NCBI GenBank assembly: GCA_949130485.1
Contig: OX422188.1
Span: forward strand, 2,131,722 to 2,195,721
Direction: 5' to 3'
From: Agelas oroides
Lineage: Eukaryota; Porifera; Demospongiae; Agelasida; Agelasidae
Length of the DNA stretch: 64,000 nt
Part shown: positions 29,301 through 41,300 of the stretch, in pieces
Layout of the letters: every line of letters begins with the position of its first letter
Position numbering within the stretch: the first letter of the stretch is position 1
The notes under the pieces: model-generated
What the model was told of the DNA's origin: nothing
Database searches by the model: none
Seen by the model: the letters and a program-made list of their open reading frames with translations, nothing else
Position numbers and translations under genes: made by a program

Positions 29301-32300
29301 TTAAGTTGTTGAAGAGGTTCTGTATAACATAATGCTACCAAGAGGGTCATACTAGCCTCATTACCAGGCCATGTGGGAGGAGGAGGTGGCCAAGGCTACA
29401 GCCATGAACTGCCAGTAATAAAGGTTGTGAACTTGCAGTACGTTTTAGGAAGACCCCCATGCACGTCACTTGAAAAAGATGTAGGGATGGGGCTTTGCCA
29501 ATATGTTGACCTTTGCTTTCATGCATTATCCCTACCTTGTTTGCATACTTTTTGGCATGCCATCCCTACATCTTTTTACATTTTTAATGTTTTTTAAGTC
29601 TTGTACTAATTCAACTGAAGGTAGTATACATGGAAGTATCTGGAAGAACCAGCAGTCTCCTACAGTATTCTTGCATGATGCCAAAAACCATAGATATTGG
29701 ATAGCGGCGAGACACTACGCACGCTACAGAAGCAACACCAACAACAAGCTTACCTTCTTCCAGAAAGTTTTGGTATTCTCTGATGGTAAGAAATCCTTGA
29801 CGCCGTATCCGATTGTTCTGTTTGTCGTTCTTCTGCTCCGCCTCGACACAAACAGTTCCCACGCGCATGATCGGCAGTACAGAGTACAAAGGTCACTTGC
29901 AGTTGAAGTGCTCAACCGCTGAACGGCCTATAAAGACCACACTTCTGCATTCTACGTACAGCTTACAGGCCGCATACTTCATTCACCAGGGTAACACAAC
30001 GATACAGTTGCAGAGCACGGCGTAGAAAGCCAATATACCTTGCTCGCATTTTATGGTTACGCCCACTGCTGTTAGTCACGTGAGATTTACGTTGACATTA
30101 TGTGAAAATTAAATCCCATGCCTTAACCGCCCTGAGTTGTGAGATAAGAGATGGACTCACTGATCCAAGTCAATATGAGGCATCTGTGGTCCCTCTTTTA
30201 GACACAAGACTTGACCAGTCTCACATATGAAAATAATTTTTCATGGGCTATATGAAACATGTGAAGTGGCAAAAAAACACATAATGTGCTCTTTTTGGGA
30301 GGGACTACCTTGTGATATCCACAATGCTTGTTCATAGAAATTACAACTTATGAAGTGGATATTTTATGTGGGTAGCCACACCACACAAATGGTTTGCTTG
30401 TTGGTGATAAGAAAACCTTTCTGTGCCTTCCACACAGACCTGTATTCCTCTCAATGAGAGGAACAATTAATTTTGTTATGTTTATATCTATAGCTTACTT
30501 TTGTGGATAGGCATAGTATTGGGAGTGGGTTACATGCAGTATAAGCTTTTAGTAGGTAACTGTGTGATCATTCTATAGCACAAGAGGGGAGGCACTAAGA
30601 AGCTTACTCAAGTTGCTGGATCAGTCGCTCTGCCTCTGGCTTTACACCCGGGTGGTCTGATCTGCGTATGTGAGAGCAGTTACATTAGTCATGACAGTAC
30701 CGTTGGTGGAACCATAATGTTTACCTGACAAAGCAAGCCACATGTTCCTGGAAGCTGGGTCCCAGAGGGAGGTACTCATCTCCTTGCTTTTTGGACTGAT
30801 CGTCCAGGTCACTGTACTCTGAAGAGGAAAGAGGAGGAGGGCGGAGAGAAACAGGGAGGGGAAAAGGATAAGTGAAAAAGCAGTGTGTAGGGGTAGAGGA
30901 GGTGAAAAGTGTGGAGGGAAGATTAAGAGAGAGGTTGAAAATATAATAGAGAATATACATGTATGGCTATTGTACTCAGTTCAACTACAGACTCACTTGT
31001 GTCAAACTTCGATCCAATCTGAGCACTTGCTTTGTTGGGCCCCTGGTAGGCAAGGCAGAAATTGGAGGCAAACCTGTTGAATGTCTCATTCAGTTCAACT
31101 TCAATTTTGTAATACTTGTTGTAGGCCTGTCGTGCTGCAGTCACAATGCCATGGCAGTGAAGTGTCCGGTTATCAAATGCTCTTAATACCTAAGTGGTAT
31201 AGTGAACCTCAATATAAATGTCATAAAATAACGCATTTAATTTTGGATTGATTATATTATGCGTGGAATCTTCCACTCCAGTTCAGACACACCTGGTCCT
31301 CCACCTGCAGTGGTATTTCACCATGTCCACTGTACATGATAGTGAGAACTGTGGTACGGTAAAGCTTCACTTGGGAATCTGTTGTGAAGTACTGGGCCAG
31401 AGAGTCACAAAGATGCTGTGTGTTTGTATATTGGATGGGAAGAGGACTTAAACTGTAAAGTGTACTTGACCTTATTTCTTTGTTGGGTGGATCAGTACTT
31501 GTACTTTACAAAATGGCATCTATTTCCTTTTGAAGTGTGATACATGCATGCTCTGGTAGGTACATGCATACAAGATCAGTGCAAAGTGAAGGGACAGCAA
31601 ACTTAATTTTAGGAAGTTTTGTGAAACAGTGCTAATTTTCCAGTAAATACAAATCAGTGTACTACCTACCAAGATGTATAAGCATTGTCTGCATTCTTAA
31701 CAATAAACATACATTTCAGTGAAGTAAAGCTGAATAAAAATCAAAACGGGAAAAGGTACAAAATTTTGCTGCACAACTTCTTAATCTGGCTTTTAACTCA
31801 TTAACTTAGCCCTAGCTATCTATGGGTTGCAAATACCCTAGGGCTTGTGACTAAATACGTATTTCTCATAGGCATGATGTCATACAACTGCAATAAAAGA
31901 AGCTCACCAGCAGTGCCGTTAGTATGTTACTGGAGACCCGCATCCATCTGTGGCGATCAGAATCCCCACCAGTGGGGTTGAAGAAGTCCGCATAGAATGA
32001 TTTCAGCAGTGGAAACATACCATCACTGAGGTATAGTAGCAGGCCTGAGGGTGGTAGGGGGAGGGGCTGTGCTCGTCATATGATGCACTTTCACATATTC
32101 AAATACCATAGTCTTGTGAAAAAGCACCCACCCTCGAAACAGTGCCTACCCCCTACTTTTGGTTCAATTTCCTGTATAGGGTCAAAGTTTTCTCGAATGA
32201 TAATGAGTGCCCACCTTGAGCGAGCTAATGGAGTGCACTTGTGGAGTTTTAGAAGTACAGCCTCAAGTGCTATGCATACTTGAGGTCAGAAACATCCAGT

Positions 32301-35300
32301 TATACTTCACGGAAGGTTACTATATACAAGGCAGCTTTGCACAGACGAACATAGCTAATGCGGCACGCACCGCAAGCTACACCATGCTCATGGTGACATA
32401 GTGCCATTCAAGAGTGTTGTGTGCCATCAGGACGTGACTGGTGGTTCCGTTGTACGTTATTGTTTGTCCAATTATTTGCTTTTAGGGCATTGAGTCATTG
32501 TAAACATGACATGGGTGCTCTTTTGTGATTAATAACTCTTTAAACCCTATAGTACACTTCTGATAATGTCATACTGCGCACTGCGCAGAAAAGATAGTCT
32601 CTGCGTGCTGGCGCGCAGGTTCTGCGTCAACAGAAAGGGTGGAACAGGGGGAGGTGGGTGGGGTCACCCACAGGGTGCTGTGCACATGGCAGCTGCTAGG
32701 CTTGGCTGTAAAAGGACCATGGTTGGCACCGGGTGGGCCAATTCTCGGCCTGGCTGCATGAGCAGGCTTAGAAAATGCTACTCTCACCTTTCTGGGGGTT
32801 CATTTCTGGCAGGGAAGGCTTCTTGGGCTCTAAGCGGGTGTTTGCCAATTGAGAGTGCTGACCATTGCATGCTCGTTAATGAGTGGGTGTGGTTAAGGTC
32901 ACGAGTCTGCTTGCTAAGGCTGGAAGTGGAGTTGGGCTCAGTTTTGGAGTCAGAGCTTTGACAGAAATGGAGATACGGTGCGTTAAAGGCATGTTTAGGC
33001 TAAAACTAATCTCAAGTGAAATAAATTCAGTGTTTAAAGGGTTAAATGGGTAAACACTTGAAAGAGTGCCCACCCCCCTGTTTGGCAGACTTGTAAGGTG
33101 CTCCGCCCATGGGCAATCTTTCGTGAGACTACAGTGTACATGATAATACAAGTTCAAAGTGTTTGCAAATTAAAACATCTACACATATGTAGGAATGGTA
33201 AGGTAATAATACTTTTACACCATCCTGTGCCATAGTTCTAACTACATACACATACCACAGTCCACTATCTACCATGCACTTCACAAAACACAACCATCTC
33301 ACAACTTAAATTCTTTTTCATGCACATCAACATGCACTATAGACTCAGTTATACTACATTAACTAGAAGCATATTGTGAATCGAGTGAAGCTACAAAAGT
33401 TTCATCCAGCCGTGAGGTACCTCAATTCATTTTCCTATAGTTACTGTTTACTTTAAGATTGTACATACAAATGCATATACACATGCACACGTGCACTCAC
33501 CACAAGCACACAAACACATTACACATATACACATACCAGGAAGCAGATTCCCATCTTCTCCAGTAACAAAGGGGACAGCTATTGATTTGGTACGTGGTGT
33601 TTTGCCCCTTAGCTGTTTGCCAAAAGAAGTGTACCTCCGTGAGGCAGAGGATAGGCCATGGCGCACCAGTTTGGCCTCAGAATGAGGCATCACACGCAAC
33701 ACCTCCCCAATGTTAGACAGCAGAAGAGCCATGTGTTCCAAATAGTCCCACATCACCCTAAAATACACACAGTGAAAAGTATTCTGTAAACAAAATGGCA
33801 TAAGCAGGTTGGTGTTGAAATGGTGTGAACCAGTTTCTTCCATACTAGTCACTCACTTGCTTTTGGCTAGTTCTGATGCACCACTCTGGATCTTATTGCC
33901 TCCGGTATTCATGTACACCCACACGAGGAAGCGTGCAAATGGCCTCTTACGTTCTGGAGGCAGGTAGGGCTCCTTGAGGATGTTCAGCAGCTCCTCTACA
34001 GAGTACACACTTTGGCAGACAGACTCGATGAAGACATTCTCTCCCTCACAGCATGTGGCAAGGAGGTCTGTCATTGCAAGCAGCAGCTGTAGGTCTGGAG
34101 TTTCACGATCCTACAAGAAGAGAGAAAGAATGACAGTGTTACATACAGAGATATTTCCTCACCTTCAACCCCACCACCCACATTCACACCTGAGTGAGCA
34201 GTTTCCATCGCTCCTTTTCCATCCCATCCCCAAGCAAATGGTCACAAAATTTCTCCCTTGTCTTGCTGAAGAACTTGATGATGAAGGCCTGGTTGCGCTT
34301 CACAGGTAGGTCAATTTCCTCAACCTAACACACACAGCCAAGAGAAAGAAAAGCTCAAGCATCAAATATTAATTATTTCTGTCTAAAATATTGTCTTCAT
34401 ATCACCAATAAGTGCAATCATAGATGGTAAGCATCTACGTATGTGCCTACAGAATATGTGTGTAAGAATTAAAGCCAAATAACTATGTATATACACTGTG
34501 CAGCAGGCAGGATCACCATCTGCTAATGGACTGCAGAAAGGAAGCATGTACTACAGTGGCTGAAGTTGCTTCAGGTAATGTGGCCATGCACAAACTACAT
34601 TCCAGAGATTCAGCTCATGACTTGGCTGTGAAGATTAGTCCATGCGTGTGTAGTCATAGTAGCTGCCTGACTATCAGCAGACAGTCACAAATCCTGCTAC
34701 TATTCATGGTTTGTGTTAATCAGCAGTTGTATGTCGAGTGGGGGAGCACCAACACCGCTGGCACATCGATGTTCAAAATTTCACACATACATAAAGTGTG
34801 AAGTTAAAACATAAAGGGAGATGGGGATGGGGCATTTTATGGCTTAAATGGGTGGGGCATTTATGGCTTAAATGGGTGGGGCATTTTATGGCTTAAATGG
34901 GTGTGGCATTTATGACTTAAATGGGTGGGGCATTTATGGCTCAAATGGATGGGGCGGTTAGTTACTGTTTTTGGGAGATATGCTCAAAAAATACTGGTCT
35001 TCAGGGGAGTACCCTTTCTGGTCCTCGCATGACCATGGGTTTCGGTCCCTTTGAACTCCCGACCCGTGGCCTACTACAGAAAGGGCGGGACCACTCCCCG
35101 CCTAAGGTTTGCTTTGAGGAGCCCAGCTTTTGGTTGGCACATAGTGCTATGGGCATTCACAGTGCTATAAATATTCAAATTACTAAACAAATTGGGGGTG
35201 GGGCTCAATGGGTGGAGTTATCACATTAATTTATAATAACTAGGGGGATGGGCGAACGGTTAACGTACGGGATTCTGGCTCACTATCGTGTCGTCTTGGT

Positions 35301-38300
35301 GGAACGTCTGGGAGGCTTGTTCTTTGCTGGTAGGCGCTCCTGTACCGAAGATAATTCGGGTCTGTACTGCGGCGACCATCTCACGGTGAGTATTATTAGT
35401 TGTTTGTGTGTGATACTCGGTCGACGGGCTTTAAATGGGAGCGTGCTTCTCTTAGTAACGGCGTACCTATCCTAGTAACGGCATTGTTACGCTAGTTATG
35501 GCGTGTGCTTTACTATAGTAACGGTACGCCTAGGGGTGTAGTCGGTTCCATAAGGCTGAGCTAGGGCTAGGGCTGGGTTGGGGCTACTCTGTGTTATCTG
35601 CGAGGCTCATTCACAGTGTGAAGCTCATTCACATTAAAAATTACGAGTGTGAGGCTCACTCCTGCTACTATTCATGGTTTGTGTTAATCAGCACAATGTG
35701 CTGCTCGCTCAGGCTCACCCCTGTATGCTGAAGCATCTTCCTAGCTATTGACAACTGGAGCACTCAGTCAAAACATTGGCAAAAAGGTTTTCAATCATAA
35801 CTTGGCATAAGAAAACCTTCCTACTATGGCTACACATTCATGGACTAAGCTTCACATCCGAAACATGAGCTGAATCTCTGGAGCGTAGTTTGTGCATGGC
35901 CTTCACCTGAAGCAACTTCAGTCACTGTGCATACTGTCTGTGAGTAGTCTGCCGCGAAGTTCGTTTCTCAATAAACTATACGTAAGTTGCCAAGTGTGCT
36001 TCAACTTGAGTCGTCTTTGCTCCAGGCTTCTTTTACGCTGACGCACTTAGGCAGTAGCTCTTCACTGTCGCTCTCAACTGAGCTGAAGTGCACGTGGATG
36101 TTCAATCTTCGTGAAACATTTGAATGCGCTCAATTTAAAGTTTTCGGTAAGTGGCCACAAGCAAACAATCATTAATACACACACACGTGTACAATGCAGT
36201 CCCACTAGTGCGGGGCTCACTCAAGCTTGCCCCACTTACTATGTTGTGTACCTAATTACATCTACATAGCAAGGTGCATTTAAGATCCAGATATTACAGT
36301 GTGCCCAACTTGCTTATAGCTCATCTATTACCTTAGCAATGGCCTGAAGGGTCAAGATGAGTTGAGCTCTCTCCTCCATTTCCCTCAAAGAGGTCACCAT
36401 TTCAAACAACTTCTCCACCTGATCCTCACGCACTTTCAAACAGAGCTCAGGGCCACCTGTGAATACCACTGTTAATACGTCCGCAATGTATGAAATTGCC
36501 ACATCAATTTCGAGCAAGTCATCCATGCGGTCATACAACCTGGGCATGGATCAACACATAAATGTTTGGTAAGTTACACTCCAGAGAAAAGCAAGTGAAT
36601 AGTTACATGTACATGTATACAGCTGTAGTATCATGGCACACCTCCTCTGGATCTGAATGTTGTTCTTTCCTAGAGCTTTCAGGAAACGGAAGCATGCCAC
36701 CAACACATCCTCACTGCTATACTTTGATCCACCAAGGCTAACTGTTTCCACCAACTCTGCCTTCTTCTCTCCCATTGTTTCTCTACCCCTGGCATCAGCC
36801 GTGTCTGATCCACCATGGCTCACTGTTTCCACCAACTCTGCCTTCTTCTCTCCCATCGTTTCTCTACCCCTGGCATCAGCCGTGTCCTTTGCATGCAGTA
36901 GAACATAGTTCAAAACATCAGATAAAACACCTGCAATGTGTGGGGACAATAGTGTGTATGTGTGCGTGTATGGTGGGGGGAGAGTTGACTGTTGAGGTCC
37001 TTGATCCTATGCAAAAGACATTTATGTTTGCGAATACTTCAACAGTTCTGGTAAAGCATGCTGATAGTATTTACATAGTACATACGTATATACGTATTAC
37101 TCTAAAACAACAGATTAGGATTAAAGTACTTGACTTACATCTAACTACCAAATGACGAATGTGACATGCAGTTTTGACTACTCTATACTTGAACTATAGT
37201 CCCTTCCTGCAATATATATAAATATATATAGGAGGACATCTACGCTACTCAACAAGATCTGGTAGGTAGTGCCATAAGATACCATTGTTCCTAAAGACTT
37301 TCTGTGACTAAAAAGTATGTAAATCGCTATAACTCACCATAGTTGTAGAGAATGTTCTGGTTCTGTTGGTGGGGCTGTTCCTCATCATCTTGCAGTGAGC
37401 ACATCCGTGTGAATGTATTGAGGGTACGGATGATCTCCACTCTCTGTGACTCTCCAGCATCAATACTTAAGTGGTGACGGAGGCGTGGTAACAGTTGCTC
37501 AATCTCAGCAAAAACCCTCCGTGACTCATCCGTCACCAGCAGTTGTGTCTGGATGGCCTTTTCAAAGAGTGTGACTTCTGCAGAGTAGAACCGGTTCAGC
37601 AAGTGCATAGATCCCAGCACCAGCTTATCACTCTGATATTTGGAGAGGTCAATCAGAATATCTGGAAAGGATTCGTTATCAGTGGAGTTCAAGTATTTGG
37701 GGTCTTCAAAGAAGTAGGCACTCGGAAGGAGGATGGCTTTGAGCCTATCTCTGGCAAGTTGCACCACACTGGGATGGAGGAAAACCAAATTAATAACATC
37801 TGCATCATTTAACACATATATGTACATAACATAGAATAACTCTACTCACTGGGGGTCTATCTCCTTCCCTGGTGTTAGTTCGAGGAAGACATGGATTCTG
37901 TGAGGAGGAGGTTGGTCTCCTGCTAGGGATACACTGACTGCACTTGACGTATGGAGCAACCTGCGTGGCTCTTGCCTCCTAATTCCACCACTTCCCACAG
38001 CACCCATTCCAATCCCTTCTGTTTTCCCGACCTCAACAGGCTCTCTTAGCAAACGGAAGTCATAGATAAAACGCTGGGGGAGGGATGGTTAGTGAAAGAC
38101 GTACAGGATTGCTAAAGCTATAATAAAGAGCATGTTCACCTATATGTAGCTATATGCAAAGTGTTGAGAGATGTTCGGGGTACCTTGAGTCGAATGTAGA
38201 ATCGAAAGTTGAAAAAGAGCTCTACTACTTCCATAGCCCTGTGCATGTGTGAGTGGAGTGAAAATGTACATCATGGATAGCACATTTTAAGCGTAAAACT

Positions 38301-41300
38301 GCATTCATGTACCGTTCCTTGATGGCAAACATGGCAAGGTTCTGTTGAGTTTCCTGATACCTCCCGTTTGCCTTAAAGTCTTTCACCTGGTCGTTTGCTC
38401 CTGCAGTTTAATGGAAAGAGAGGAAAGGGAGGAAAATGAGAGGCAGAGAACAGAGGAGTGGGCAATGGGGTGGGTAGCAAAAGGGGATTAGGAAGACGTG
38501 AAATGGGGCACATTCATTATAGAGATCAAATAACTTCATCATGCACTATAAACATCACTGGAGACCAAAGGTTGGTAAGAATTGTTGCTCCCTTCCTGCA
38601 GTTCAATTGTCCAGCAACCTGGGATTTCCAGTTCTTCGTTCTGATTGAAGCACTTCTCTGTGATGTGTAGAGCCTCTTCACCTAATGTTACCCTTAACGT
38701 TTGCAGTAGTGGACGAAGGCACTTTAGAGTTTGGGGGGAGGTAGGGGGGCTACATCGTCTGTAAGTACACAGTAACCAGGAGAGTCTGCATTAAGTGATC
38801 TTGCTTCTGAGACAATTTTTGGACCAAATTATCATGGTAGAATGTTTTCTTCATGTTTTTACCTCTAGTTCTTGGCAAATAGAATTCTGATCTGCTTTAT
38901 GTCACATCATGCAGACTATTTTGTGGAGACGATAAATCACGATGAAAATAGTGATACCGATTCCCATGTTTAGCTATGTACATGCATGTAATGAGCAGGC
39001 TCTAAATACACACTGAGACGTACACACTTAGCCTATGAAAACTCATTTGTGACAGTCCTATGTAGAAATCGAAGATTATTCTGTCACGTATTTTGATTGC
39101 ATTGCTGTGTTCAAAGCACTGTATCGCCAAACCTGGTTAAGAGCAGGGCTCATATGTGCTTTGTAGACACATCAGATATTCACGCATCTATGAAGCATGT
39201 GTGAACTCCTTCCTTAATAAAAGGTCAGCAATATGGTGCTTTGCACACAGCAATATAGTCAAAATATGTAACAGAATGATCTTCAATTTTGACATGGGAC
39301 TGTCATATTTGCTTTACTGAAACTGTTCAACTGCAATTATTATATGACAAGACTTAAACATTAAAAATGTAAAAAGATGTAGGGATGGCATGCCAAAAAG
39401 TATGTAAACAAGGTAGGGATGATATAATAGTGAAGGTAAATATACAAAGCCTCATCCCTGCATCGTTTTCACACCAGTTTGCAACTGTAATGTAAAAAGA
39501 TGTAGGGATCGGGCTTTGTAAATTTACCTTCACTATTATATCATCCCTACCTTGTTTGCATACTTTTTGGCATGCCATCCCTACATCTTTTTACATTTTT
39601 AATGTTTTTTAAGTCTTGTTTCTGTACTTTTTTTTGTATTAATCTCAGTTACAGCATAGACAATAGTTAGACCTATTAGGCTAAGAAGAATATTTCTTTC
39701 AAGTGTAACCACAACACCAGAACATAATTTGACAATTTAGTAGTGGTTCCAAGCATGTAATATCATTGCCAGCTAGGATCCAACCACTCTCCGGAGCTCC
39801 GTACCAATCTTTTTGAGACCCGAATCTCCTGAATTTTGATCACATGACGCCAGCTGCATGCAGCAGACATTGACAACTGACCATCATAGTTTACTAAAGC
39901 TGTGAGTAGCTACTTTATTTAGTGTAGCTATAAGTTGGCAGCTGAATGTAGCGTCTTACCTACGTGGTGTTCATAAACCTTGCCCACGACTACGGGAAGA
40001 GACCGTAACCACTCTCCGGAGCTCCGTACCAATCTTTTTGAGACCCGAATCTCCTGAATTTTGATCACATGACACCAGCTGCATGCAGCAGACATTGACA
40101 ACTGACCATCATAGTTTACTAAAGCTGTGAGTAGCTACTTTATTTAGTGTAGCTATAAGTTGGCAGCTGAATGTAGCGTCTTACCTACGTGGTGTTCATA
40201 AACCTTGCCCACGACTACGGGAAGAGACCGTGCCAGCTGTGCGCGTGGTCAACTCGCGATTTCGCTTGTGCACTAGTCTCGTTCTCAGGCCAATGATTGT
40301 GGTAGATATTTGGTCTGGGAACGAGACTACATGTGCGCATGCGTACAAAATTAGAAAATGGCGTGCTTCGCAACGGACAGCAACCACAGAGTGTTGTGAG
40401 TCGCTTTTATTGACCAGGGTGAATTTGAAGCTATGAAGACGCTGAGTGGTCGTAGAGCTCCGCGCTGTGATAAGCATCAGTTTCATGCTAAAATGACAGT
40501 GAGTACTTAAACCGTTTGCGAGATATCGTTGTTGAACATAGTGGTCTTAACAAGAAAGAAAGAATACGAAAAATGACGCTTTTGCTACCGCACACTTTTG
40601 TGTTTAGCTGTCTTCCGCGTGGCTTTTGGCCACTTATATGAGTCTTGCTGATCACAAAGGCACTCAAAGAGGAAGCCTGGGCGCTTAAATAAGCTTTTAG
40701 CGTGTTTGTGGTGAAGTTATACGGCTTTTGCTTAAGTATTGCATATATTGCGCGTCGGCGCCATCCCTACATAGAGAGTCTACCGACTCTCTGATACAAC
40801 AGTTCATGTGTGACACCACAGAGCTGCAAAATGCCTCCCTCCTACCCTGAAAAGTGTGAAGGCCCACTCCCCCCCCCCCCCCCCCCTCCCAATCCACTGT
40901 CACTGTAAAAGCAGGGTCAAGCACTGTTGGAGAACGGAAGAGAAGAACAAATTATCCATATCGATTGCTGACCTGTAGTGACATGTATGTATGGCTATAT
41001 CAAAGCTTTACTAACCTTTGCTTGTAGCCTCTGATTTAGAGTTGAGGCAGTCCTTGAATCCATTGAGCACATCTACTAGGGGCTTTAGGACAGCATCTAC
41101 ATCTTTTGAGTCATCGTAGTAGCCATACTTCACCAGAAGGGCCAGTACTGACAGCACTTCTGCCAGCAACCAGTTGTCTTCAGTGTGGGAGGCAACCACT
41201 ATAGCTGTGCCCTGGATGTGTTCTTGAATCCACTCCTTCATCTTTGGAAAGTTAACATTCTCAACCCCTGTCAGTGCAACAGTTTCTTTATCTCCAGTTC

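Larger units (their letters stand above)
25301..29604. mobile_element. Composite repeat, copy 1, split by a later insertion
   Basis: The segments 25301-26117 and 28892-29604 together match, in inverted orientation, the uninterrupted copy at 39347-40796. The shared edge begins TATCAGAGAGTCGG and the other edge is a foldback ending AAGTCTTGT. In copy 1 the unit is broken by a 2.77-kb TA-flanked element. Non-coding as far as I can see: the open frame at 25635-25835 recurs in copy 2 but has no coding character beyond that. Confidence 0.7.

Noticed and set aside
32566-32961. 131-codon + strand frame
   Set aside because: Lies inside the long MITE at 32105-33135; composition is repeat-like.
34990-35110. 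tRNA-derived SINE head in the dispersed repeat
   Set aside because: A GGGAGTTCAAA-like B box can be read on the - strand, but no A box or cloverleaf fits.
40196-40486. Open frame resembling the one at 25635-25835 on the other strand
   Set aside because: The similarity is explained by the inverted composite repeat; no domain recognised and copy-specific changes look neutral.
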